Assembly (NCBI RefSeq): GCF_007692705.1
Contig: NZ_REBN01000165.1
Span: 1 to 42,392, forward strand
Direction of reading: 5' to 3'
Length of the DNA: 42,392 bases
From: Mongoliibacter sp.
Lineage (GTDB): Bacteria; Bacteroidota; Bacteroidia; Cytophagales; Cyclobacteriaceae
This document shows positions 26,487 through 34,225 of this stretch, piece after piece; positions within the stretch are counted from its first letter, which is position 1, and each line of letters starts with the position of its first letter. The notes below the pieces were generated by a model. That model was not told the origin of the DNA. It searched no databases and saw nothing but the letters and a program-made list of their open reading frames with translations. Position numbers and translations under genes: made by a program.

Positions 26487-26894
26487 ATGGAGGTACAAAG
26501 AAAACAATGCATGTACTGTGGTTCAGTGATCCACGGCAGGTCAGACAAGAAATTTTGCAATGACAATTGCAGAAGTAGTTACAACAATCAGCACAAAGAT
26601 GAGGAGGGTGATCAGGTAAAGACCATCAATCATATCTTAAGGTCTAACCGAAAGGTATTGATGGCAATCTTGGAAGATGGTGTAGAAACGGTAAAGGTAC
26701 CGAAAGAAAGGCTAGCTCAGCTTGGTTTTAATTTCAAATACCATACCCATCACTTCCCACATTCACCCTCTAAAAATTTCTGGTTTTGCTTTGATTACGG
26801 ATTTCTGGATTACTATAATGGTTGGATCCTTGTCGTCAGAGATATGGGAGAAAGTTACCTGGAAAGTTTAAATAAGTTGGTCAGTAGTCATTGA
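26487..26894 (+). CDS. Zinc-ribbon protein of unknown function
   Basis: A 135-residue protein with an N-terminal four-cysteine zinc finger: C8, C11, C24 and C28 (CMYCG and KFCNDNC), similar to small DUF2116-like ribbons. A Lys/Asp-rich helix follows (INHILRSNRKVLMAILEDG). The C-terminal part is aromatic-rich (HTHHFPHSPSKNFWFCFDYGFLDYYNGW). I do not recognise a named family for the whole protein. It lies 47 bases before the EcsC gene in the same direction, with a long inverted repeat in the gap. Confidence 0.7.
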   Translation: MEVQRKQCMYCGSVIHGRSDKKFCNDNCRSSYNNQHKDEEGDQVKTINHILRSNRKVLMAILEDGVETVKVPKERLAQLGFNFKYHTHHFPHSPSKNFWFCFDYGFLDYYNGWILVVRDMGESYLESLNKLVSSH

Positions 26895-26901
26895 TATCCA
26901 A

Positions 26902-26957
26902 ACGTCTTACTTTCCGTATAACAGAGAGAATTTAAAGGTTAATGGAAAGTAAGACGT
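26902..26957 (+). promoter_or_regulatory. 14-bp perfect hairpin over the EcsC start
   Basis: ACGTCTTACTTTCC (26902-26915) is the exact inverted copy of GGAAAGTAAGACGT (26944-26957), with a 28-base loop. The right arm begins at the G of the EcsC ATG and covers codons 2-5, so in mRNA the start would sit at the base of a stable stem. This could hold back translation, or the DNA repeat could be an operator. Confidence 0.6.
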
Positions 26958-27691
26958 ATTTACAGGATGATATGTATGAAGAGCTGGCTTTTGCAGAAAT
27001 GTCTGCATGGCTGGCTAAAAATCATCAGAGGCCTTCACTTGTTAATTTGATTACCAAAGGAACGCAGAAAACCATTAACCAAATCATACCAGAAAAGGTA
27101 CACCAAGCTTTTACTTTTGCTATTGAAAATATGATTAAGGGTGTTCTTTTTGGTACAAAGTACCTCACTCCTAAACCGCTGGGTAGTATTTCCCTACAGA
27201 TGAGAGAAGAAAAGGTGCGAAAAATCATCAGATTTTACAAAAACACTGCTTCTGCTGAAGGTGCCATAACTGGGGCGGGTGGGATTTTGATGGGAATTGC
27301 CGATTTTCCTGCATTTTTAACGATCAAGATTAAAATGCTATTTGAAATCGCCGCTGCATATGGTAAAGATGTTAAAGATTTTAGAGAGAGGTTGTTCTTA
27401 CTGTATGTTTTTAAATTGGCATTTTCAAGTCAGGAGTCCAGAAATGAAACCATCAAAATTATAGAGGATTGGGATTTAGAATCTATGAATTTCCCAAATA
27501 GTGTAGAGGATTTCGATTGGCGCGCTTTTCAGTTAGAATACAGAGATTATATGGATTTAGCCAAATTAGCACAGTTGATTCCTATCATTGGAGCCGGGGT
27601 AGGTGCAGTAGCCAATTATCAACTTAGTGGCAAGTTGGGAATTACAGCACTCCAGAGTTTTAGGGTTAGACATTTTAGATGGGATTTGTAA
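26942..27691 (+). CDS. EcsC family protein
   Basis: A 249-residue protein of the EcsC family. Family features are the glycine-rich amphipathic region AEGAITGAGGILMGIADFPAFLTIKIKMLFEIAAAYGKD (about 101-140) and a second glycine-rich hydrophobic stretch near the C-terminus (LIPIIGAGVGAVANYQ). EcsC is named for the third gene of the Bacillus ecs ABC-transporter operon, but its own function is unclear. No transporter genes are adjacent here. It is probably expressed with the Zn-ribbon gene upstream, but its start codon lies in a strong hairpin that may uncouple the two. Confidence 0.82.
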   Translation: MESKTYLQDDMYEELAFAEMSAWLAKNHQRPSLVNLITKGTQKTINQIIPEKVHQAFTFAIENMIKGVLFGTKYLTPKPLGSISLQMREEKVRKIIRFYKNTASAEGAITGAGGILMGIADFPAFLTIKIKMLFEIAAAYGKDVKDFRERLFLLYVFKLAFSSQESRNETIKIIEDWDLESMNFPNSVEDFDWRAFQLEYRDYMDLAKLAQLIPIIGAGVGAVANYQLSGKLGITALQSFRVRHFRWDL

Positions 27692-27789
27692 AGTAAAGAG
27701 AAGTGCTGCACGCAACACTTCTCCATAAAAAAACCGTGACTAAAAAATGTAATAAGATAATACAAGTTAATAATTGAATGTGCTTGATG

Positions 27790-27816
27790 AAATACCCACT
27801 ACAGGGTATTTTTTCT
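27790..27816 (+). terminator. AATACCC-N6-GGGTATT hairpin with T-run (copy 2)
   Basis: AAATACCC and GGGTATTT form an 8-bp stem around ACTACA, followed by T-rich sequence, 98 bases past the EcsC stop. It fits an intrinsic terminator. It also repeats the arms and spacing of the palindrome at 26378-26397, so a shared regulatory meaning is possible. Confidence 0.55.
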
Positions 27817-27840
27817 TTTAAATTAGGGTTTATACCTAAT

Positions 27841-27969
27841 TTAATATTGGAATAATTCAGAAATTGATTTTACAGGAGTTTTATATTTTCCAGGTTCATC
27901 AATACTGTTGTAAAATAAGTAGGAGATTGTCTTGACTTCAGCACTCAATTTTTCCTTCCTTACCAGCAT
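27841..27969 (-). CDS. Possible small protein, 42 residues
   Basis: An ATG at 27967-27969 opens 42 residues (MLVRKEKLSAEVKTISYLFY...) ending SISELFQY and TAA. The composition is protein-like. The same frame stays open upstream for about 30 more codons into the start of the opposite DUF5916 gene (FNSFFAKVY just before the Met), so this may be the tail of a decayed longer gene rather than an intact small one. No family recognised. Confidence 0.3.
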   Translation of the reverse strand: MLVRKEKLSAEVKTISYLFYNSIDEPGKYKTPVKSISELFQY

Positions 27970-28013
27970 GTAGACTTTCGCAAAAAAACTGTTAAAGTTT
28001 TGTTTTTCAGTTT

Positions 28014-28021
28014 TACATTTG
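28014..28021 (+). promoter_or_regulatory. Bacteroidota -7 element (TACATTTG) of the DUF5916 gene
   Basis: TACATTTG, identical to the element at 913-920, ends 23 bases before the DUF5916 ATG. It supports the start at 28045, because a start at 28000 would precede the promoter. Confidence 0.55.
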
Positions 28022-28044
28022 ACCTGAAGTTTACCACCCGCATC

Positions 28045-30219
28045 ATGAAGAAAGCCATCTTTTTGGTTTTAACTGTTTTCAGCCTTATTGATCTTTCAAT
28101 TGCCCAGAGAAAAATCAACGCAGACTATCGCTTGCACATTAAAGAGATTTCTGACCCTATTACTATAGATGGTGTGATGGATGAAGAAACTTGGCTGCAA
28201 GCTGAAGTAGCTACAGATTTTTACATGATCATTCCTATGGATACCTCTTATTCCAGTGTGAGAACCGATGTGAGAATGGCGTATGATGACAAGCACATTT
28301 ATATTTTGGTCGAAAACTTCCATGCCCTTGACGGGCCTTATATGGTAGAGTCCTTGAGAAGGGATTTCTCATTTGGGAAAAATGATAATTTTATCTTTTT
28401 TATGGATCCTTTTGATGACCAACTGAATGGTTTTTCCTTTGGAGCCAATGCTGCAGGTGCACAATGGGACGGTATCATGTTCAATGGAGGGCAGATTGAT
28501 TTGAGTTGGGATAATAAGTGGATTTCAAAAGTAACCAACTATGATGATCGATGGGTATTTGAGGCTGCGATTCCGTTCAAATCCATTCGATATAAAGGCG
28601 GCATCACCGAGTGGGGGATTAATTTTAGTAGGATGGATTTGAAAACCACCGAAAAATCAGGTTGGGCGCCAGTTCCCCGGCAATTCCCTTCAGCTTCATT
28701 GGCCTACACGGGCGTTTTGGTTTGGGATACTCCTCCGCCATCCCCCGGTCCCAATGTATCTGTGATTCCTTATGCTTTGGGCGGGATGAACCAGAATGTA
28801 CAGGAAGGCCAGGCGGCTGAGTTTAGGAATGCTTTTGGCATGGATGCAAAAATAGGCTTAAGTTCCTCTATGAATTTGGATTTAACTGTCAATCCTGATT
28901 TTTCCCAGGTAGAGGTGGATAGACAGGTTACCAACCTGGATCGCTTTGAGCTTTTCTTCCCTGAAAGAAGGCAGTTCTTTCTTGAAAATGGAGATATCTT
29001 CGGGAACTTCGGGTATGAAACCATTCGCCCGTTTTTTTCAAGAAGAGTAGGCTTGGATGCACCGATTCTGGGTGGGGCAAGACTTAGCGGGAGGATCAAT
29101 AAAGATTGGAGGGTAGGAGCGATGAGTATGCAGACTGCAGCGGTTCCGGAAAACAATCTTGGAGGTCAGAATTATTCAGTGATATCACTTCAGAGGAGGG
29201 TTTTCTCAAGATCAAATATCGGTGCAATTCTGGTCAACAGGCAATCAGCACCTTTTGAGCCTGGAACAGGGGAATCCAAGACATTCAGCGAATACAATAG
29301 GAATTTTGGAATGGAATTCAATTATGCCTCATCAAACAACCTTTGGACTGGCAAGGCCTTTATGTTGAATTCATTCAGTCCTGTTCAAGGCCATGGAATG
29401 GTATATGCCTCCAACCTGAGGTATTCCTCAGGTAATCTTACCTGGAATTGGAGACATGAATATGTTTCTGACAATTATACAGCTGAAGTGGGTTTTGTAC
29501 CGAGGACTGGATTTTACAAAGCCAGTCCAAGTGTGGGGTACCTCTTTTTCCCAAAAAGTAAAAAAATACTGAGTCACGGACCTGAGGTTAATGTCAACTT
29601 ATTCTATGATACAGGTTGGGAATTGACGGACAATGAGTCCTTTTTGGTTTATTCGGTGAGGTTCAGAAGTCAAAGTAATCTATTTATTTGGGGTGCATAC
29701 GATTACATCAAGCTTCAACAACCCTTTGATCCTACCAACTTTTCTGGAGATTTATTGGAATCAGGGACTGAGCATCAGTGGTATTCTTTAGGTGGTGAGT
29801 TCAGGTCAAAACCGCAAAGTCTCTTCACTTATTCCTTTTCCGGTAGAGTAGGGGGGTATTTTGCGGATGGTGAAAGGTATAATTCAGTAGGTGAAATAGG
29901 TTATAGAATCCAACCCTATTTCGGTATGACAATGAGTGCCAATTACAATGAAATTCATCTTCCGGAGCCTTGGTCAGTTACAAGCTTTTGGTTGATAGGG
30001 CCAAGGATAGACCTGACTTTAACGAATACATTTTTTATAACCACATTTGTGCAATACAATGAGCAGATTAAAAATATCAACCTCAATGCTCGTTTGCAGT
30101 GGAGATTTGCGCCAGCATCAGATATATTCCTTGTCTTGACCGACAACTATCTACCTGCTCCTTTTTATACCAAAGACAGGTCTGTCGCCCTAAAGTTTAC
30201 ATATTGGTGGAATTTATAA
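28045..30219 (+). CDS. DUF5916 outer-membrane protein with CBM9-like domain
   Basis: A 724-residue protein with a signal peptide (KKAIFLVLTVFSLIDLSIAQ). It has an N-terminal family-9 carbohydrate-binding-like domain (about 25-220: ITIDGVMDEETWLQAE, DVRMAYDDKHIYILV, WVFEAAIPFKSIRY). The DUF5916 region carries the signature NPDFSQVEVDRQVTNLDRFELFFPERRQFFLENGDIFG. The remainder looks like membrane beta-strands ending in KFTYWWNL. It probably sits in the outer membrane. The substrate is unknown, and CBM9-like folds here need not bind sugar. The ATG at 28045 is favoured by the signal peptide and the promoter position. Confidence 0.85.
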   Translation: MKKAIFLVLTVFSLIDLSIAQRKINADYRLHIKEISDPITIDGVMDEETWLQAEVATDFYMIIPMDTSYSSVRTDVRMAYDDKHIYILVENFHALDGPYMVESLRRDFSFGKNDNFIFFMDPFDDQLNGFSFGANAAGAQWDGIMFNGGQIDLSWDNKWISKVTNYDDRWVFEAAIPFKSIRYKGGITEWGINFSRMDLKTTEKSGWAPVPRQFPSASLAYTGVLVWDTPPPSPGPNVSVIPYALGGMNQNVQEGQAAEFRNAFGMDAKIGLSSSMNLDLTVNPDFSQVEVDRQVTNLDRFELFFPERRQFFLENGDIFGNFGYETIRPFFSRRVGLDAPILGGARLSGRINKDWRVGAMSMQTAAVPENNLGGQNYSVISLQRRVFSRSNIGAILVNRQSAPFEPGTGESKTFSEYNRNFGMEFNYASSNNLWTGKAFMLNSFSPVQGHGMVYASNLRYSSGNLTWNWRHEYVSDNYTAEVGFVPRTGFYKASPSVGYLFFPKSKKILSHGPEVNVNLFYDTGWELTDNESFLVYSVRFRSQSNLFIWGAYDYIKLQQPFDPTNFSGDLLESGTEHQWYSLGGEFRSKPQSLFTYSFSGRVGGYFADGERYNSVGEIGYRIQPYFGMTMSANYNEIHLPEPWSVTSFWLIGPRIDLTLTNTFFITTFVQYNEQIKNINLNARLQWRFAPASDIFLVLTDNYLPAPFYTKDRSVALKFTYWWNL

Positions 30220-30251
30220 GGGAGAATTCCAAAGAATGAGTAGTTTTGGAC

Positions 30252-30485
30252 ATGGATAATCATCAGGAAAGCCAGCCTAATAACCCACTACACGGTGTGA
30301 GGCTGATCGACATTTTGGAAGACCTTGTTGAAGAACATGGTTGGGAATATATGGGAGAAAGAATCAATATCAGGTGCTTTACCCACAACCCTTCGATCAA
30401 ATCTAGTCTGAAGTTTTTGAGGAAAGAGGATTGGGCTAGAAAGAAAGTGGAAGAACTTTATCTAAAGTCCTTGAGAAGGAGATAG
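30252..30485 (+). CDS. VF530 family DNA-binding protein
   Basis: A 77-residue protein that matches the VF530/DUF2132 family nearly end to end: NNPLHGVRLIDILEDLVEEHGWEYMGERINIRCFTHNPSIKSSLKFLRKEDWARKKVEELYL. Family members are small helical proteins described as DNA-binding; the target is unknown. ATG at 30252 is chosen over a TTG two codons upstream. It lies 32 bases after the DUF5916 gene and may be co-transcribed. Confidence 0.88.
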   Translation: MDNHQESQPNNPLHGVRLIDILEDLVEEHGWEYMGERINIRCFTHNPSIKSSLKFLRKEDWARKKVEELYLKSLRRR

Positions 30486-30850
30486 TTCTCTGTAATATCT
30501 GATTATTAATTGATTAAGTATAAAAAAAATTCAAAAATTTATTTTTAGGCCAAACGCTCGATTTGTAACACGAGATACAATTTTTTTGATTCAAAATCCA
30601 GATTTCCTTAACTGTCTCATTTTCAATACAATTTATACTTTTATTTCAAGTGATAAATAGTTTGTTTTTTGGTTTTTTTGTAACATATTCGAATCCGAAA
30701 TGTAAGATTTTGAGGATCAAGCTTCTTCATTGGTTCGGTCAACAAAGTTTTAATAGGTATAATAATTGAGTGAAGGAACTTCAAAAAGAAGAAGACCTAT
30801 TTTATTTTGAAATATTACCTGTAGCAATAAAAAAACTAAATTATAGACAC
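30486..30850. other. AT-rich intergenic region
   Basis: A 365-bp stretch with long T and A tracts. I see no gene, no clear TAnnTTTG element and no terminator-like hairpin. A start further upstream for the next gene (frame open from 30770) is possible but would add a hydrophilic extension. Confidence 0.5.
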
Positions 30851-31060
30851 ATGAAAAACACAACAAAACTGATTCTAGCCAATATGTTTGCGTTGGTTGC
30901 GGTCATTACAATCATCTCTCTGTCCAAGATACAGGGGGTAGAGCTGGGCTTTAGTTCCCAAGCATTGGTGCCATCGGTATTGCTTCTGATTATTCCACAA
31001 ATGGGTTTTGTATACCTATACTGGAAATCTTTGGTAGATAGGAAAAAAGTAATGGCTTAA
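30851..31060 (+). CDS. Small two-helix membrane protein
   Basis: A 69-residue protein from the ATG at 30851, with two hydrophobic helices (LILANMFALVAVITIISL and ALVPSVLLLIIPQMGFVYLYW) and a basic C-terminus (KSLVDRKKVMA). No family recognised. The frame is open 27 codons further upstream, but that part is charged and lacks support. A hairpin terminator follows closely, which supports it being an expressed gene. Confidence 0.5.
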   Translation: MKNTTKLILANMFALVAVITIISLSKIQGVELGFSSQALVPSVLLLIIPQMGFVYLYWKSLVDRKKVMA

Positions 31061-31094
31061 ATAGTAGTATTTAATCACCCTGATTTTATAAAGT

Positions 31095-31137
31095 AAAACC
31101 CGTCTCAGCTTCTGTTGAGTACGGGTTTTGTGTTTTT
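31095..31137 (+). terminator. Intrinsic terminator of the small membrane protein gene
   Basis: AAAACCCGT (31095-31103) pairs with ACGGGTTTT (31121-31129), with an inner CTCA/TGAG stem, followed by a T-rich tract. It starts 35 bases after the stop codon. Its minus-strand side also ends in T and may serve the convergent gene. Confidence 0.8.
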
Positions 31138-31196
31138 TAGTATGTTTATTTTAAAGGCCTTACATAGAAAAGATATGCTTTGGTGAAACCCGGTTT

Positions 31197-31727
31197 TTAA
31201 GGCTTATCTTTCACCTTGATGACTTTACTTGGAAAAAGCTCAGGAATACCATTGTTGTATTGAATCACATCGAACCCCTGAATATTGGGGTGTATAGATT
31301 GACTTGGTGTCATGGCCGGAATGCCATTCTGTGTAGGAAATATGTCAAACCCACCCTGTGGGTTGGACTTGATGCTTTGGGAGGGACTGATATTTGGAAT
31401 ACCATTACTTGTGTCAAAGACATCATAACCACCAAAAGTGTTGGGCTTCATGACTTGAGCGGCTGTGATTTCAGGAATACCGTTAGATGTATTGTAGACA
31501 GATTTGGTCCCTGTATTGGGATTTGTTTTGATGATTTGATTGGGGAAAATATCCGGAATTCCATTATTGCTGCTATATACATTTTTGGTATTTGGTGCTA
31601 CTGTTTTTACCGTTTCTGTGGGAAAAAGGGAAGGAATTCCATTCTGTGTTGTAAAAGTGGTAAATGTTTGAGCTGAAAGTAAGCCAATACATAGAGAAAA
31701 TAGAAGAGTGAATATTTGGGTTTTCAT
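31197..31727 (-). CDS. Secreted protein of six NGIP repeats
   Basis: A 176-residue exported protein with a signal peptide (IFTLLFSLCIGLLSAQ). The whole mature part is six repeats of about 26 residues, each with an invariant NGIP tetrapeptide at N29, N55, N82, N108, N134 and N159 (spacings 26, 27, 26, 26, 25). The consensus is roughly T-x-NGIP-x-(I/L)-x-P-S-Q-x-I-K-x-N-x-x-G-(F/Y)-D-(V/I)-F. The regular hydrophobic spacing suggests a beta-solenoid or a chain of small beta-hairpins. I recognise no family, and function is unknown. It contains a single cysteine, in the signal peptide. Confidence 0.7.
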   Translation of the reverse strand: MKTQIFTLLFSLCIGLLSAQTFTTFTTQNGIPSLFPTETVKTVAPNTKNVYSSNNGIPDIFPNQIIKTNPNTGTKSVYNTSNGIPEITAAQVMKPNTFGGYDVFDTSNGIPNISPSQSIKSNPQGGFDIFPTQNGIPAMTPSQSIHPNIQGFDVIQYNNGIPELFPSKVIKVKDKP

Positions 31728-32029
31728 CGCTTTGATAGTTTGGTCATACCTTAATATAAGTAAAAAATGGCAAAAGGTTTTGTTTATTTGGTTTTAAGAC
31801 AAATAAAATTGTAAGTATATGAGTGGTTAAAATATTTGAATTTAAATAAAACAACAAGAATTTTAAATCTGCCTCAGGCTTTGCAGTCAAAACGTGTGTA
31901 TGGTTATTTACCCAACATTTTCCATAAAAAATAAATGAACAATTCTCATTAATACCCTAACTACCCCCATCTTCAGCTAAACATAGTATTTCAGCATCAA
32001 AAATATAATCACCTACATAATCGAGAATG
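31728..32029. other. Intergenic region between the NGIP-repeat and Fic genes
   Basis: About 300 bp, AT-rich. I see no gene, tRNA or clear terminator. It should contain the promoter of the NGIP-repeat gene, but no convincing TAnnTTTG element is visible on the minus strand. Confidence 0.45.
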
Positions 32030-33094
32030 TTATTGGGCCAATGCATTGATCAAGTAAGGATTGATATAATAGTTGGGCCGTCCTTCCCGCTTGATCAGCA
32101 CCCCATCTGCAGCGAGATGATTGAGGTAGCTGGCCGCGGTTTGTCTGGATTTAAGCATCAAGGCCTCTTGCACATACTCTATCCGTGTATAGGGATGGTT
32201 AAATAGATGATTGAGCAGATCCTGACTGTAAAACTTATAGTTTTGCCTCAGCACGTTTTTAAGTTCTGCCATGGCGGATTTGATCTGGGTTACCTTTTTT
32301 TGTATATGCCATGCGGTATTTTCCACCCCTTGAATCATATACAGCAACCATCCTTCCCAGTCATCCTTTTCCCTTACGTTCTGCAAATGCTGATAGTAAG
32401 CGCTTTTGTTTTGAATAATGTATCGGCTAAGATATAAGATCGGCAGATCCATTAAGTCCTGCAAAACCAAATACAGGATATTAATGATACGACCCGTGCG
32501 TCCATTGCCATCATAAAAAGGGTGGATACTCTCAAACTGAAAATGAATCACAGCCATCTTTACGATTGGGTCAAGGTCACTCATTTCCGAATCATTGATG
32601 AAGCGCTCCAAGTTCTGCATCAATGCCAAAATGGTGTCAGCATCCTGTGGAGGCGTAAAGACCACTTCTCCGGTTCTGTCATTTTTGAGTGTAGTGCCAG
32701 GAAGTCTGCGGAATCCGGCATTGTTTTCTTCCAGGATTTCCTGAATTTCCAAAATATGATTGCAGGTGAGCAAATGGTGTTTTCTCACCAGGTCAAAACC
32801 TCGTTTAAGAGCAGCCACATAATTTCTGACCTCTTTGGTCTCAGGACTGACATTCTTATCTATTTCCAAGGTGGACTTATAGAGTTCATCGTGTGTGGTG
32901 ACGATGTTTTCTATTTCTGAACTGTCTTTAGCCTCTTGAAATATCAAGGAGTTGATTAAAATATCCTGTCTCGGAATACTTTTCGCCAATCCTTGGAGCT
33001 GACCCAGAGCTTTATGCGCCTTGATCAATGCTTTCAGTACCGCTGGGGACTCTAAGTCATGGGCATAAGGAAGGTTTGTAGGTTGCCAACTCAT
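32030..33094 (-). CDS. Fic family AMPylase with C-terminal winged helix
   Basis: A 354-residue Fic protein that would transfer AMP from ATP to a target hydroxyl group. The active-site loop HPFYDGNGRTGR (191-202) is complete. An N-terminal inhibitory-helix motif, SSEIEN (58-63), matches the (S/T)xxxE(G/N) consensus of self-inhibited class II Fic proteins. The C-terminal part (about 280-354: YTRIEYVQEALMLKSRQTAASYLNHLAADGVLIKREGRPNYYINP) is a winged helix-turn-helix. ATG at 33094 gives the usual MSWQPTNLPY opening. Because it has a DNA-binding domain and repeated sites lie at its promoter, autoregulation is likely (inference). Target unknown. Confidence 0.9.
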   Translation of the reverse strand: MSWQPTNLPYAHDLESPAVLKALIKAHKALGQLQGLAKSIPRQDILINSLIFQEAKDSSEIENIVTTHDELYKSTLEIDKNVSPETKEVRNYVAALKRGFDLVRKHHLLTCNHILEIQEILEENNAGFRRLPGTTLKNDRTGEVVFTPPQDADTILALMQNLERFINDSEMSDLDPIVKMAVIHFQFESIHPFYDGNGRTGRIINILYLVLQDLMDLPILYLSRYIIQNKSAYYQHLQNVREKDDWEGWLLYMIQGVENTAWHIQKKVTQIKSAMAELKNVLRQNYKFYSQDLLNHLFNHPYTRIEYVQEALMLKSRQTAASYLNHLAADGVLIKREGRPNYYINPYLINALAQ

Positions 33095-33106
33095 AGGAAT
33101 TTCTTT

Positions 33107-33220
33107 TAGTGTTAAATAAAGCAAAAAATTTTAACACTATTGCTATTAGTGTTAAATAAATTTGATTTCTTTAACATTATCAGGTAACATTGTAAAAGAT
33201 TTCTCATTTTTTTAACATTA
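33107..33220. promoter_or_regulatory. Operator-like cluster TAGTGTTAAA / TTTAACAYTA
   Basis: Five related decamers lie upstream of the Fic start: TAGTGTTAAA at 33107 and 33147, TTTAACACTA at 33130, TTTAACATTA at 33170 and 33211. The first four form two inverted pairs, each with 23-base spacing and 40 bases apart. TTAGTGTTAAATAAA is repeated exactly at 33106-33120 and 33146-33160. This is the layout of a cooperative repressor site. Confidence 0.6.
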
Positions 33221-33398
33221 GCTCCAGTGCTTCCAGATCTTTCCGGTTTTCTTCCATTAGTTCTTCCAGATAGCGTTCATCTAGTTTGGAGAATTTTACG
33301 TCTCCTTTATCCATTCTGTTCATCTATGCCACAGCAGCTGAGCCGTAGCCATATTTTACTTTTTTAAACGTAAGGTTGATGCCTTTGGGCGGATTCAT
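33204..33398 (-). pseudogene. Small ORF interrupted by an in-frame TAG
   Basis: From an ATG at 33396-33398 the minus strand reads 24 residues (MNPPKGINLTFKKVKYGYGS...), an in-frame TAG, then directly 39 more residues in the same frame (MNRMDKGDVKFSKLDERYLE...) to TGA. The second part begins with Met and forms a charged amphipathic helix, so it could still be made alone. Same strand as and just upstream of the Fic gene; the last Fic operator-like site lies inside its 3' end. Family unknown; a decayed partner gene is one possibility. Confidence 0.4.
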
Positions 33399-33598
33399 TT
33401 AATTTTTCCATTACCGAATCTCATGCTTCAATTTTTTAATTAACATAAATTAGCAATCGGGGCACCATTAATGCTATATACCTATCCAATTGACTAGCCA
33501 AAAAACCTAAAATACTTTTAGACTAGAAAACTTACAGACTGTTTCAAACCCAGCTTTACTGTTTTGCAATTGGCTTAACGCTTAAACAATAAAAATTT

Positions 33599-34168
33599 AT
33601 GAAATTACAATTGATTGGATTGCTATGTGCCATCATGATGACCGGGACCTTGAGTGCCCAGCATGTCAATATTGGTGTTAAGGGCGGACTTAATGTTTAC
33701 AATGTCACTAATGGTAATTTTAGCCCAAGAAACAGTGTGCATCTTGGATTATTAGGGCACCTTCACTTGACAGAGAATATTGGTCTTCAGCCCGAGATTT
33801 ATTATTCGGCTCAAGGGGCCAAATTAGCCAACTCTGCAAATACTCTCAATTTGGACTATATCAATGTTCCTGTTTTATTACAGTATTTCTTTAGTAATGG
33901 ATTCAGATTACAGGCGGGACCTCAGCTTGGGGTGTTGATGAGCGCAAATACTGTTGCTGGAGACACAAAAGTAAATGTGAAAAACGATTATAAAAGTATT
34001 GATATTGGACTCGGAGTGGGTGGAGGTTATGTTCATACCCCATCAGGATTCGGTGTGGATGCCAGGTATAACCTTGGGTTAACCAATATCAGTGAAAACG
34101 CATCAAATGATTTCAGAAACAGAGGCTTTCAATTGGGAGTCTTCTATCTTTTTGATCACAAAAACTAA
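33599..34168 (+). CDS. Porin-family outer-membrane beta-barrel protein
   Basis: A 189-residue protein with a signal peptide (LIGLLCAIMMTGTLSAQ) and an eight-strand-type barrel of the OMP_b-brl_2 kind. Family features are NIGVKGGLNVYNV at the start of the mature chain, LQPEIYYSAQGAKL, LDYINVPVLLQYFF, RLQAGPQLGVLMSA, DIGLGVGGGYVH and GVDARYNLGLTNI. Such proteins are very common in Bacteroidota; specific roles are rarely known. It is monocistronic: 200 bases of its own upstream DNA and a strong terminator after it. Confidence 0.85.
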   Translation: MKLQLIGLLCAIMMTGTLSAQHVNIGVKGGLNVYNVTNGNFSPRNSVHLGLLGHLHLTENIGLQPEIYYSAQGAKLANSANTLNLDYINVPVLLQYFFSNGFRLQAGPQLGVLMSANTVAGDTKVNVKNDYKSIDIGLGVGGGYVHTPSGFGVDARYNLGLTNISENASNDFRNRGFQLGVFYLFDHKN

Positions 34169-34189
34169 GTAAGCGAATAAACTCAACTT

Positions 34190-34225
34190 AACCTGTCCAA
34201 AGTAAAATTTGGACAGGTTTTTTTT
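34190..34225 (+). terminator. Strong intrinsic terminator
   Basis: AACCTGTCCAAA (34190-34201) and TTTGGACAGGTT (34208-34219) form a perfect 12-bp stem with a 6-base loop and a T-run, 21 bases after the porin-family gene. Confidence 0.93.

Larger units (their letters stand above)
27692..28044. other. Intergenic region with hairpins and a small reverse ORF
   Basis: Contents: an 8-bp inverted repeat right after the EcsC stop (GAGAAGTG 27698-27705, CACTTCTC 27716-27723, no T-run); the second AATACCC palindrome; a small minus-strand ORF (27841-27969); and the promoter of the DUF5916 gene. Confidence 0.6.

Noticed and set aside
26339-26563. 74-residue plus-strand frame before the Zn-ribbon gene
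   Set aside because: It spans the palindrome at 26378-26397 and overlaps the Zn-ribbon gene in another frame; low-complexity hydrophobic sequence without family signs.
31260-31676. Plus-strand 138-residue frame opposite the NGIP-repeat gene
   Set aside because: It is open only because the opposite strand is periodic. It has no signal peptide, family or promoter, while the minus-strand protein has both a signal peptide and clear repeats.
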